Below are positions 24,013-33,676 of a stretch of DNA of 64,000 nt, one piece after another. The notes under the pieces were generated by a model. It made no database searches. It was not told the DNA's origin and saw only the letters and a list, made by a program, of their open reading frames with translations. Each line of letters opens with the position of its first letter. The first letter of the stretch is position 1. Both the position numbers and the translations under genes were made by a program. The DNA comes from Dermacentor variabilis. Lineage: Eukaryota > Arthropoda > Arachnida > Ixodida > Ixodidae. The stretch lies in the NCBI RefSeq assembly GCF_050947875.1, contig NC_134570.1, forward strand, positions 242,908,584 through 242,972,583, given 5' to 3'.

Positions 24013-25310
24013 CAGGGTCTATCCTGAAAGTAATGTCAGTAAGGCGATTAAAAATCATTTATTGAATTTGTTGTTACAAAAAGTTTTAAAAACTTCAAAA
24101 TAATCTCCTTTTGCGCCAATACATCGGCTCCAGCGATACTTCCAGCTCTTGAATGCGTTGCAGTAGTCCTCCTCCGGAATGGCCTTTGATGCTGTGGTGC
24201 TAACTGCTTTGATCACGTCCACTGTCCCGAAATGATTGCCTTTCAGAGGTGTTTTGAGGCGTGGAAACAGAAAAAAGTCGGGGGGAGCCAAGCGCGGGCT
24301 ATACGGGGGCTGGGGGATCGTTGGCACCCCTGCTTTAACTTGTTATTCGGTGACGAAGGCACTGTGGGCCAGCACATTATCGTGGTGCAAATTCCAGTTG
24401 TGAGCAATGTCCGGCCGGATATGTTGAACCCTGCGTTTCAGTCTTTCGAGGACATCCACATAAAATTTGGAGTTCACAGTTGAAACTCATGATGAACCAG
24501 TGCATGAATGTAAAAAAAACGATGAGCATGATCTTGATCTTTGATTTGCTCATCCTGGATTTCTACTGGGGAGGGGACGAGTGCGTGTGTCACTCAGGCT
24601 AGATGATTGCCTTTTGGTCTCCGGGTCATATTCAAATACCCAAGTCTCGGCTTCTGTAATGACGTTGTCCAAAAATTTTCGCTCACGTTTGCACATGTTG
24701 ATATTTTCTTGGCATGTTTCAACGCGGCGTGACTTTTCGTTGTCAGTGAGCACTTTTGGGACCATTTTTGTGCACGCCTTCCGCATGCCGATATCGTTTG
24801 TAACGATTTCATTAACTTGAGTTTTCGGAATGTTTAACATGTCGGCCATTAAACGAACACTTAATTGTTGGTCTGAGTTCACAGTTCCCTCACTCGTGTC
24901 ACATTGTCAGACGTAGTGGTTGTGGATGGCTATCCAGCGCAGTCCTTGTCATCACCCTCTTCCCGGCCTTCCAAAAGGCCTTGTGCCACCGAAACACTTG
25001 CCGATCTGACAGGGCATATTCTTTATAAGCAGTCTTGAGCATAGTAACCGTTTCCGCAGCGGTATTGCCAAGTTTCACACAAAACTTGATCGCAAATCTT
25101 TGTTCTAATGAGCGCTTCATTTTCACTTGCACAAGAATAAAAAACAGCTCTCACGGACAGGCCCGTCCAACACTCTCCGATGTTCGGAGCACACTGAGTG
25201 ACGGAGTGCTGCTTAGCTGGATTCCATCACTACCAGTTTCAACCAGTTAGACCGCTCTGACTTACAGTCACATCAGAATAAATTTGCTGACACTTTCAGG
25301 ACAGACCCTG
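24013..25310 (-). mobile_element. Mariner element, full length, TA target sites
   Basis: The inverted ends are CAGGGTCTATCCTGAAAG (24013) and, reverse-complemented from 25310, CAGGGTCTGTCCTGAAAG. Each is next to a TA dinucleotide (24011-24012 and 25311-25312). The length is 1298 bp, the usual size for mariner. The transposase lies on the minus strand and is broken. Confidence 0.9.
24055..25132 (-). pseudogene. Mariner transposase remnant
   Basis: Three frame pieces encode the transposase that would bind the ends and cut and paste the element in the nucleus. The N-terminal helix-turn-helix part is at 24899-25132 (EQRFAIKFCVKLGNTAAET, RQVFRWHKAF). The middle part is at 24550-24882. The C-terminal part is at 24055-24327 (YSPRLAPPDFFLFPRLK). 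In the middle, the block that normally reads GDETW is EAETW, so the first catalytic aspartate is lost. A second aspartate is visible in LHHDN near 24390, in another frame, and the last is kept in APPDFFLF. With at least two frame breaks and this substitution, it cannot be active. Confidence 0.85.
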
Positions 25311-25518
25311 TATGTTGTGATAGACAAGCTTTTTAGATATAGATGTTGGGAACCTGGATGGAGGTGAGGGACATGTACAGTAAAAACAAGATGTATAAGG
25401 TCAAAAATTAATTCTTTTAGTCAGAAATTGGTCAGTGGTGTCTGGCTTTTCTTGTTCCCTGGCCCTGGATGGTGAATACAAAGTACATATATATACATAA
25501 TTGTGCACGATCAAGCAT
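25311..25518. other. No recognisable gene
   Basis: Short unassigned AT-rich stretch to the right of mariner. The TA at 25311-25312 is mariner's right target site. Confidence 0.4.
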
Positions 25519-25568
25519 AGAATCATTGCATTCTACCTGTGCTAACGTATGGGGCAGAAACTTGGAGG
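25519..25568 (+). pseudogene. Tiny RTE LINE fragment
   Basis: In one plus-strand frame this reads ILPVLTYGAETWR, the block found near the end of the reverse-transcriptase region of the RTE copies at 4231-4783 and 36762. Only about 45 bases are recognisable. The surrounding sequence is not RTE. Confidence 0.6.
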
Positions 25569-25689
25569 TTTCTTGGAGGCAAAAAAGGGTATTGTGTTGT
25601 CATCTTGAAAAGCACTTTCCTGGAGGAGGGTGTGTCAGCCACTGACATAAATTTTAAAGAAATTTATACCAATATAGCTGACATAAAAT

Positions 25690-27480
25690 GTTGAGCTGTC
25701 ACGAAGTTGAATCAGTTTGGTTTGACAACAGTCTCAAATGATGTTAAGGTGGAAAAAGGTCTTCTTTTATGCGCCTTCTTCAGTGCAAAACACAAGTTTA
25801 GGGAATTCATTTCAGAACCATTGTGTCGGAATATAAATCATGGCTTCATGTTTCAGAATTTCTGCAGACACACCGTGACAGGCTGAGAATCAACGACCAA
25901 TTCCTTGCTCCCAGCTCTCGGAGTGTTGTACATTTCCTGCAGGAGCAGAATCTGGGAAAATGGACAGGCTTTAGTATAGATGCAGAAGACCTATACAATT
26001 CTTTGCCGCAGGTGCATCTCCTGCAGTTTGTTAAGGACTGCATACACAATCAAACAGGTTAGCTGGAATTTGCTGAAAGGTGTAAAATTCTGGTTGCAAA
26101 CTTTCTGGAGCTTCTTGATTTCTATTTAAGGTCAATTTCGGTCTGGTGGGAAGGTAAAATATGTGTTCAGAATGCTGGCATCTGCATAGGTTCCGGTGTT
26201 GCACCAGTGCTCAGTAATACTTTAAGTTATGTTGTTCAGAAAATAATCAAAACCTGAGTGGGCTTGCTCTTAAAATTTTCAGATACGTGGGTGATTATTT
26301 GTTTTTCATAAGCAAATGATAACTTCTGCAGAGCTGTCATCGAAGTACTGGAGCTATTTAGAGAACAGAGCAACATTTCAACTTCACATTAGAAGTTCCA
26401 GAAAGAAATGTGCTGCAACTTCTTATATCAGGCTTACTTTTATGTGGGATGACGTATGCTGGGGATATCAGTCGAGAACTTCTAAGTCCCTGCTTGATTA
26501 TAGGTCTAGCCATTCAAAATTTATTAAGTACAGTATTGCCATTCACGCAATTAGAGATGCCCCAATCAAGAGCTATCCTCACCTTATCCTTGAAAGTGTA
26601 AGGAATCTGGTGACAAGGCTTAATGAGGCAGGTTATTCAGTTTCAGTGGTTTCTTTATCTTGAAACACATTAATTAAGGAGCTTAAAGTGCAACCAGGGT
26701 GGAAGAAGCTTAAGGAGCAAGAGCGGAACAAAGTTGCCATTATTCCCTCTATTAATTGTCGCACAGGCAGAAAAAGGTGGCTTCTAAGTTTCAGGTCAGG
26801 ATTGAGTTTTCATTTAAACATAAGCTGAAGGGAATATGTGAAGCAATAAACAAGCACGTTCTTCACACGGGGTGTCTGAACAGGGAGGACTGCAAAGTGA
26901 AATATAGCATACAGTTTGTCTCTTGCATAAGAAATGTTGTTTATTCGATTCCTTTTTCTTGCAGCCTACAAAATATATATCAGTCAGACAGGAAGGTGCT
27001 TAAACATTCGACTAAGGAAGTACCATAGTTCTTTTAAGGGTTTTTGCGCATTCACGCCTTTCTGTGCATTGTTGCAGCAGCGGGCGTCATCCAGTTTTTG
27101 AAAATACTACTCTGCTCTTCACACACTGTGAAAAGCTCTCACATGAATTAATGGAGGCTTTTCACATTAGAAAGAAAGGCTCACTATGTGTCAGCCAGCC
27201 ATCCATCTCGCTGCAAGATAGCTGGTTGCCGTGTTAGATCTTAAGTAAAGCCACTGAGTTGCATTGTGTCTTAGTAATTGTTTCTTTACGTTGATTAATG
27301 AGCCGTGACATGCCATCAAAACGTGCATTCGGCGATGTGAAGGTTGTTTTGGTATGTATCTGCATATGCTAGGGGGCCGGGTGTTGGTCACGTGATGTGT
27401 GTCATATATTGGTTGTTTTCTTTCAATAAACTTAATTTGATAGTGATGTATTCTGTCCCGTTCTATTACTTTTGTCGGCA
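25690..27480 (+). mobile_element. Penelope-like element, decayed
   Basis: A plus-strand Penelope-like retroelement with reverse transcriptase followed by a GIY-YIG endonuclease. The 3' part contains a polyadenylation-type AATAAA at 27425. The 5' end and terminal repeats were not resolved. It overlaps no other element, and its right neighbour is an RTE fragment. Many stops make it inactive. Confidence 0.75.
25811..27237 (+). pseudogene. Penelope-like reverse transcriptase and GIY-YIG endonuclease
   Basis: The reverse-transcriptase part shows RTIVSEYKSWLHV (25830), GFSIDAEDLYNSLP (25967) and GICIGSGVAPVLSNTLS (26176), which are hallmark blocks of Penelope-like elements. Further along, DVCWGYQSRTSKSLL and a HSK block precede the endonuclease. 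The nuclease region reads FVSCIRNVVYSIPFSCSL, then IYQSDRK where YIGQTGR is usual, and then the AFHIRKKGSLCVSQPSI phrase near 27160. Penelope elements combine these two enzymes to copy RNA into a nicked site. Stops and frame changes are frequent, including several between 26250 and 26700. Identification is good, but the exact clade is unknown. Confidence 0.75.
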
Positions 27481-27535
27481 TCTGTCATGCAGTAGCTACC
27501 ATGAAGCTTCAACAACTTGCCCAATTTTCTATCGT

Positions 27536-27590
27536 CTTGAGCTTAGGGCAGATAACCAATGGAGCATTAGAGTTACGGAATGGGTGCCAT

Positions 27591-27595
<5 letters not shown>
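27536..27595 (+). pseudogene. RTE LINE C-terminal fragment
   Basis: Reads LELRADNQWSIRVTEWVPW, equivalent to the DNRWSLRVITDWIPRE block of the RTE copy at 4231-4470. About 60 bases survive, directly before a microsatellite. Confidence 0.65.
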
Positions 27596-27650
<55 letters not shown>

Positions 27651-27666
27651 CACACACACACACACA
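27594..27666. repeat. Compound (TA)n-(CA)n microsatellite
   Basis: About 27 TA units (27594-27647) followed by CA units to about 27666. The open frames across it are repeat translation, not genes. Confidence 0.95.
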
Positions 27667-27843
27667 AACACATGTTTGTGTGTGTAAAGATAAAATGGTG
27701 GTAAGGTGGGGTGGCAAAAGTAAAATGAAGAGATTTTCACATAATAACTAGTCATTTTAACACATTTACTTGTACATAGGTATTCATATTACTACTAATC
27801 TCTCAATGCAAATGCATATCAACTTTTTGAGTAATGCTAATAA

Positions 27844-28170
27844 CTGAACACATGGCTTTTTGTGCTGCAAGTTTTCTTGGACTCCTGCTTCCCTTAAACT
27901 TATACTGTATAATATGCTTGTAAGATCAAAACTGGGGTATGCTTCATCAATCCGGGATATACCTACAAGAAACACAACTCTCATATTTAGTTGAAGCCAT
28001 ACAAAACCAACCTGTAAATTTTATTGTAGCTGCTTATTCCCATACCGCATGCATATCAACAATTAAAACTTGCCTAGATTGGCCAGGCTTGTCAACAAAA
28101 AAAATTACCCATTTATTTCACAAATTCTCAATTGAAACATGTTTTTATTACCTCCTTGTAGCTCATTGAT
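27844..28170 (+). pseudogene. LINE reverse-transcriptase C-terminal fragment, left arm
   Basis: The plus strand encodes LSYLVEAIQNQPVNFIVAAY and CLDWPGLSTKK, the block after reverse transcriptase in CR1/L2/Jockey-like LINEs. It matches the right-arm copy except for scattered changes. It ends near 28170, where the arm stops. Confidence 0.6.
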
Positions 28171-28199
28171 ATATATGCGTGTGCGTGCATGTGTGTGTG

Positions 28200-28652
28200 T
28201 GTTCTGAGGTTGCCTTTGACAGGAACAGTAAAGATTGGTTTGGCAAGTTGGCACCTGTACCTTGAGGTTGTGGTTCATTCTCAATGAGATACGAGGAGGT
28301 AATAACATATGTTTAAATTGAGAATTTGTCAAATAAATGGGTAAGTTTTTTTGTTGACAAGCCTGGCCAATCAAGGCAAGTTTTAATTGTTGATATGCTT
28401 GCGGTATGGGAATAAGCAGCTACAATAAAATTTAAAGGTTGGCTTTGTATGGCTTCAACTAAATATGAGAGTTGTGTTTTTGTAGGTCTATCCTGGATTG
28501 ATGAAGCATACTCCAGTTTTGAGCTTGCAAGCATATTATACAGTATAAGTTTAAGGGAAGCAGGAGTCCAAGAAAACTTGCAGCACAAGAAGTCATGTGT
28601 TCACTTATTAGCATTAGTCAAAAGGTTGATATGCATTTGCACTGAAAGATCC
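28200..28652 (-). pseudogene. LINE reverse-transcriptase C-terminal fragment, right arm
   Basis: The minus strand encodes LYNMLASSKLEYASSI, YLVEAIQSQPLNFIVAAY, CLDWPGLSTKK and then a downstream region (RISLRMNHNLKVQ, QTNLYCSCQR). It extends about 85 bases beyond the matching arm, so it is the longer of the two copies. The family resembles the LINE tail at 47090-47945. Confidence 0.65.
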
Positions 28653-28912
28653 CTAGCAAAAAATCTGATAGGGTAATCTAATAAGAATTCTATCAGTTTT
28701 TTTCTATTGCATTATGAAACGATACAACTGATACACTGATGAAATTCCTTTTAGTTCTATTCTGGACGTATCTGTGCTATTCTGCTTGTACAAGTCTACT
28801 AGTGTATTCTTTTTATTAGTGTAACAGTGTATTCGTATTAGTTTGCCGGATCTATAGTCTATCAGTGTCTATGCGTGTTGTATAGGTGTAATGTGCTTCA
28901 AGGAGAAACTAG
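28653..28912. other. No recognisable gene
   Basis: AT-rich sequence between the inverted repeat and the Gypsy element. It is the left flank of the LTR that begins at 28913. Confidence 0.4.
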
Positions 28913-29123
28913 TGTAGTGTCTGCTTCCGGCGCGGGAGTTATCTCTATTCCAGATAAGAAGACTGGACTCGAGTAAAACTCAAAGGAACGTTTATTCCAC
29001 ACCGTGTCGAGCGCCGCGCTTCCCGTGGCCCTCTCCCACTCAGCCCAGTTGTCGCACCAGGATTCTTCTGTAATGCGCATAGGGGGCGTTGCTTGTGGGT
29101 TGGCTTTTCTTGACGATGCTACA
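28913..29123 (-). repeat. 3' LTR of the Gypsy element
   Basis: On the element's strand it begins TGTAGCATCG and ends AGACACTACA. It differs from the 33245-33455 copy by TT versus TC near 28925 and by GT versus CT near 29088. Confidence 0.9.
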
Positions 29124-29133
29124 TCCCCCCAGA
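29124..29133 (-). other. Polypurine tract
   Basis: Reads TCTGGGGGGA on the minus strand directly upstream of the 3' LTR, where plus-strand DNA synthesis is primed. Confidence 0.75.
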
Positions 29134-29136
29134 CTT

Positions 29137-30505
29137 TTATTCAGCCTGCACTTGGCCGACGATGAAATCTGAAAAAACCTTCGGCTGGGTATTGCGGGCT
29201 TGACGGTCCCGGTTTCGTCGTGCATTCGGTTGGGATGCTTTGTTGTTTCCAAGTGAATAGGATCTAAACCCTGTGTTGTCACTCTGGGTTACACCTGTTG
29301 GAGTGATGCAGTCGTCCCAGTCTTCGAGCGCTGGACTATGCTGCTGACCTACTTTGATACGTTTGAAGAACGACGCATTTCTTAAAACCCTCCTGCCGTC
29401 TCGCTCGGCAGTTACAGCTGTCCCTTGAATTCTCGTCACCCTGTAGGGAACAGGCTCGTAGGCCGTCTCATGGGAGAGAGGCGAGTGTCGCTTAAGGAGT
29501 ACCGCGTCTCCCATTTTTATTGTATGTGGCACAGCGTGTTTTCTGTAATCAGCGTAGTCCTTCATTTGTTGCTTCTTCTTTAGATCTGTTTCTGCCAGCT
29601 CCGCATGCATGCGCTTCTCTGGAACTTCAGGAAGCTTCGTTTTGATCTTTCGTCCAAACAGCAGTTCAGCAGGCGTGAAACCTGTTGTTGAGTGAGGTGT
29701 CGCCCTGTAGTTTAGAAGGAATTCGTTTAGCTCCGCTTGCCAGTCTCTCTGCTCAGCACCAGCACTCTTCACCAGCTTTTTAACGTTTCTCAGGAATCTT
29801 TCGACCTCTCCATTGGCTTGAGGCCACAGAGGAGTGACGCGATGATGGTGAATTCCACAAGATTTTATGAACTCTGCAAACTCCTTCCCGAAGAAGGGAG
29901 GTCCATTGTCTGTCTTTAGTGTCTGTGGCATTCCGTGTACTGTGAACATTTCGCTTAGTTTCTCCGTCACAGATTTTGAACTTAGCGAGGAGAGTGCTGC
30001 TGTCAGAGGTAAACGCGAGTACTCGTCGACAACCACTAGAACGTACTTGTTGCCAGGTAGGGTGCCAGCAAAGTCTGCTGCCACAGACTGCCATGGTCTA
30101 TTTGGAGGTGGTGTCATGATTAGCGGTGATGTCTTGTTTTCAACCACGGTTCTCTGGCATGCTTCAGTCTTTTATAGCCACCTCTACTTTCTTGTCAATC
30201 CCCGGAAACCAAACTTTTTCTCTGATCAATTGTTTGGTCTTCACCACTCCTTGGTGACCTCTGTGTGCAAGACGAATGACTTGAGCCTGCGCTTGTTCAG
30301 GAATTATCAGTCTCGTCCCTCTTACCACAATGTCGTTTTCGGCAACTGTGAGCTCGTCCTTGATTTGAGCAAATGGTTTCAGCCTGTCGCTTTTCCACAT
30401 GTCGTCACAAGTCTTTGGGTTGTTCGTCTTGATCAAAAGCTGCATCTGAGCATCTTCTGCGTATGTTTTCTCGATTTCTTGCAAAGTCAGTGCCTGTGGA
30501 ACAGT
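29137..30505 (-). pseudogene. Gypsy integrase
   Basis: This part encodes the enzyme that inserts the DNA copy into the genome. The zinc-binding region (HRGHQG, then a cysteine pair) is in the first piece (30164-30484), and the catalytic core is in the second (29137-30147). Catalytic residues are visible in order: D in AADFAG, D in KTDNGPPF and E in NGEVERF, with WP-ANGEVER spacing as in retroviral-type integrases. A basic C-terminal tail follows to the stop at 29137. A small indel near 30160 falls inside the zinc motif, and an in-frame TGA at 30506-30508 separates this part from RNase H. Everything else is open. Confidence 0.85.
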
Positions 30506-31950
30506 TCATTCCACGATGAAGGTAACATACTCTTCTATCGCACTTGCTTCTTCACTGGGAACGACACTGTGGGTAGGTGGTGCATGCCTTGACAGGTAGT
30601 CTGCAGGGTTGTTCCTCCCTGCAATGTGTTCAATCTCGAAGGTGTAATGCTGTAACCTCAGGTTCAGTCGTTCAAGCCTTGCTGAGAGCTTTGTGCTGGG
30701 CTTTCGAATGATAGACACCAAAGGCAGGTGGTCTGTCTTCACCGTGAACTTTCCCCCTGTGAGGTAGATGTGAAAGTGTTCAATAGCTGCCACTATGGCC
30801 AACATTTCACGGTCGATGTGGGGATATCTTCTCTCCGTTGGTGTCAATGCTCTGCTGAAGTACGCCAGAATGCTGCGGCTTTTGTCGCTTGGATCTTCTT
30901 GAGCTAGCACTCCCACTATACCTTCTGGTCCAGCATCAGTGATGACGTGGGTCTCTTTTGTGTCGTCAAAGTATGCTAGGGTGCGCATTCGAGATATTTC
31001 TTTCTTCACGTCATCTAGGGCCTGGTGCTCTTCGTTCCAGCAGAATTCTATGCCGGCATGTGTGAGCTTCCTCAATGGATCCACCATTTGGGCTAAGCGA
31101 GGAATGAATCTAGAGCAATAGTTTACCATGCCAAGGAGGCTTCTAACCTCGTTTGGGGTTTTTGGTGCTGTCATTCTGGCTACTGCTTTAACCTTTTCTG
31201 GGTCCACACTGACTCCTGCAGATGAGAACACGTGTCCAAAGAATTTCAGCTTGTTGGTGCCTAGGACGCACTTGTTTTCATTCAGAGTCAGCCCGGCATC
31301 TTCCAGGTGCTTCAACACCAGACGCAGTCTTCGGTCGTGCTCTGTTATGGTGCGTCCAGAGATGAGGATGTCGTCACTGACATTGATGATTCCGTCCTCA
31401 TCCGGGAGTACTTGCCTTATGGCGTCTTGAAAAATCTCTGCGCCGGCATTGACACCAAACAATAGTCTTTTGTATCTCCTCAGACCACAGTGTGTAGAGA
31501 ACGTTGTTATCACCCTGGATTCTTCAGCAAGCTCGAGCTGATGGTAGCCCTCTTTCAGGTCCAACTTTGAAAAGTAGGCGGCTCCGTTCAGAATGCTGAT
31601 AACATCTTCTACTGTGGGCATGACGTGTCTTTCTCTAGCAATGGCCACGTTGGCTTCTCGCATGTCGACACACATTCTGACTGCGTTGGGATCATGGCGT
31701 TTGGGAACAATGACGATCGGTGACACCCAAGGTGTTGGTCCGGTTACTTTCTCTATGATGTCTAGCTCCTCCAGGCGTGTGAGCTCGGTCTCCAGCGCTT
31801 TTCTTATCTGGAAAGGAATGCGACAGTGTTGTCGCGCGACTGATTGGACGTCTTGTGAGATGTTCAGCTTGACTTGAAAGTTCTTGAGCCGACCGACCTT
31901 GCCAAACAGCTTTGGAAACTCTTTCTTTGCGTCAACAATACTGCGTGCGC
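30506..31950 (-). pseudogene. Gypsy reverse transcriptase and RNase H
   Basis: A long frame is open from about 31950 to the TGA at 30506-30508. It starts with the linker after protease (KEFPKLFGKVGRLKNF), then VSPIVIVPK, MCVDMREAN, FSKLDLKEGYHQLEL and the catalytic box read as NVSDDILI. Here the usual YVDD has serine before the two aspartates, and the aspartates are kept. RNase H follows with VITDAGPEGIVGVLA, DREMLAIV and KTDHLPL. A frameshift near 31945 joins it to the protease frame. This is the longest intact domain in the element and would have been made as a Gag-Pol fusion. Confidence 0.88.
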
Positions 31951-32570
31951 TCTGTGACCAGCTGAAGTATTGTGATGAGCTTGAGATCAGAGGCTGTCTT
32001 GTAGATCAGAAGCGATCGATGTGTCCCTTTTACGACGTAAACTGTCGCTTCGACGACTTGTTCTAGAGCACGGAACGTTGCAGAGGACTTTCCCATGACT
32101 GGGATTTCTTGGGTAACTCCATATGGTACCAGCTTTGTGGTTGTGTGCTCTAGCTGAATCGTCTGTAGGTGCTTTTGCCACATTGTCTCTCCGATGACGT
32201 TGACACCTGCTCCAGAATCCACACAAAACTCAAGTGGTGTGTCGTTGATTTTGACTGTTACCACTGGTAATTCTTGCCTGTGACTCTGCACGTGAAAGAC
32301 GCAATCCTCCAAGCTTGTGTCCTGTTGTGTGCTTGCGGGGGTGCCCGTGACGTCAATGAAGTGTACAGTGGGTCTTTGTCTGCAGAACTTGGCGAAGTGG
32401 TTTTTCTTTTGACACTTGTGGCATGTAGCTCCCCATGCTGGACAGCTCAATTTCCCTCCTTTGTGAGGCCACACTCCTCCACAACAGCTGCACTTCTCAG
32501 CTTGCTTGTTCTCTGGACGATTGCCCGACAGCTTGTTGACTGGTTGCTCGAAGGCGCACTGCGCCGCCAC
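31951..32570 (-). pseudogene. Gypsy zinc knuckle and aspartic protease
   Basis: The frame begins within the gag C-terminus and carries CSCCGG..CPAWGATCHKCQKKNHFAKFC, a knuckle that packages RNA. It is followed by FCVDSGAGVNVIG, the DSG active site of the aspartic protease that matures the polyprotein. The domain continues to about 31960 (KTASDLKLITI). It is offset from the upstream gag frame by one missing base near 32571 and from the downstream reverse-transcriptase frame by an indel near 31945. Confidence 0.85.
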
Positions 32571-33142
32571 TGCTTCTTTGTGACTTTCTGCACAGGTTCG
32601 ACGCGCTCGCGGCCTTCCATGCTGGTTACTTGGAACTCTGCTGTCTCGAGGCTGCGGCCTATTTCCATGATTTTCTCCAGCGTGACATTGCGCTCTCGTA
32701 ATGCACTGCGGCGCAGCTTAGCTGAATTGGTGCCTTCTATCATTTGCGATACGATTTTTTGTTCTTCGTTCGCAAACTCGCATGTCGCAGCCAACTTTCT
32801 GAGTCGGACTTGAAATTGGTCCACTGTTTCTTCGGAGCTCTGTTTTGCTTGACGAAAAACATGCCTCTCGTAGACCGCGTTCTTTCTTGGTGCGAAATGT
32901 GCGTTCAGCTTCGCGACTGCCGTTTCATAGTCCGTGCCTCGATCCGGAAGCGCCAGAAAAATGTCGTGCACCGCATGTCCTGCGTAGTGTAGCAGCATAG
33001 CGCGTTTGCGGGCTGCATTCTGTATGTTTGCTGCTAGTAGAAAGTTGTCAAAACGGGCTTGCCATTTCGTCCACCGCTGGGCGAGCGACGTAGGGTCCGT
33101 GTACGGGTCGAATGGCGGGAAGGCGGGCAGCATGGCTTCCAT
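32571..33142 (-). pseudogene. Gypsy gag (capsid region)
   Basis: The start is ATG at 33142, about 100 bases inside the LTR. The product begins MEAMLPAFPPFDPYTDP and contains a retrotransposon capsid-like domain (WTKWQARFDNFLLAA, then RKRAMLLHYAG and the FAPRKN.VYERHVFRQ block), which forms the particle shell. Frame is lost near 32571, just before the zinc knuckles. The same domain style is found in the older element at 1069-1491, with which it shares the order YERHVFRQ/YSRYVFRT. Close relatives of this kind are common in arthropods. Confidence 0.8.
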
Positions 33143-33227
33143 CTTGCGTGGCTTTTTTTCTTGATTGGCGTCCGCTGATTTGTTTCTTGGCCTCTTCTGG
33201 TGCCATGTGGGCTTCTTGAAGTTGAAT

Positions 33228-33241
33228 GATCCTCGTCGCCA
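33228..33241 (-). other. tRNA primer-binding site
   Basis: TGGCGACGAGGATC on the minus strand, three bases (AAC) after the 5' LTR end. It starts with TGG as expected for a tRNA 3' end. Primer species not identified. Confidence 0.7.
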
Positions 33242-33244
33242 GTT

Positions 33245-33455
33245 TGTAGTGTCTGCTCCCGGCGCGGGAGTTATCTCTATTCCAGATAAGAAGACTGGAC
33301 TCGAGTAAAACTCAAAGGAACGTTTATTCCACACCGTGTCGAGCGCCGCGCTTCCCGTGGCCCTCTCCCACTCAGCCCAGTTGTCGCACCAGGATTCTTC
33401 TGTAATGCGCATAGGGGGCGCTGCTTGTGGGTTGGCTTTTCTTGACGATGCTACA
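33245..33455 (-). repeat. 5' LTR of the Gypsy element
   Basis: A 211-bp LTR, the partner of 28913-29123, read TGTAGCATCG to AGACACTACA on the minus strand. Two differences in 211 bases suggest a recent insertion. Confidence 0.9.
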
Positions 33456-33676
33456 AGCTTCCTCATTTGCCCAAAAAATGAGTCAGAAATAATGCATTTA
33501 TTTTATCACAAAAGACAATACATATAAATCAAATATGAAGCCCAGGATTCGGAAAGGAAAGATTCTTGGAACAAATATACACCATACAACGGCTTAAACA
33601 GAATAAAAATGTGATCAAATTTAAAAAAGAACACATGTTTACATTTGTTCACAACAAAGTTTAGCCTGTTTAAACA
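33456..33676. other. AT-rich flank, possible intron end
   Basis: Between the Gypsy LTR and the next exon-like block. The last bases (GTTTAAACAG) would serve as a splice acceptor before 33678. Confidence 0.35.

Larger units (their letters stand above)
27798..28652. repeat. Inverted repeat, arms about 370 bp, loop about 115 bp
   Basis: The left arm (27798-28170) is matched by the reverse complement of the right arm (28285-28652), with mismatches throughout. The arms carry a LINE C-terminal coding segment (YLVEAIQ.QP.NFIVAAYSHTA) in opposite directions. The structure could form a very long hairpin. It may come from two inverted insertions or from an inverted duplication. Confidence 0.8.
28913..33455 (-). 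mobile_element. Ty3/Gypsy LTR retrotransposon, nearly complete and young
   Basis: Two 211-bp LTRs (28913-29123 and 33245-33455) differ at only two positions. The interior is on the minus strand in the order gag, protease, reverse transcriptase, RNase H, integrase. The primer-binding site and polypurine tract are in place. There is no envelope-like frame. Coding is broken at four points. The flanking bases (ACTAG and AGCTT) do not match, so no target duplication is visible. This could follow from recombination between elements or a small rearrangement. The length of 4543 bp is typical of compact Gypsy elements. Confidence 0.9.

Noticed and set aside
27501..27755. Open frames of repeated IY or TH residues
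   Set aside because: They are translations of the (TA)n and (CA)n microsatellite, not genes.
29867..30592. 241-codon plus-strand frame
   Set aside because: It is the antisense of the Gypsy integrase.
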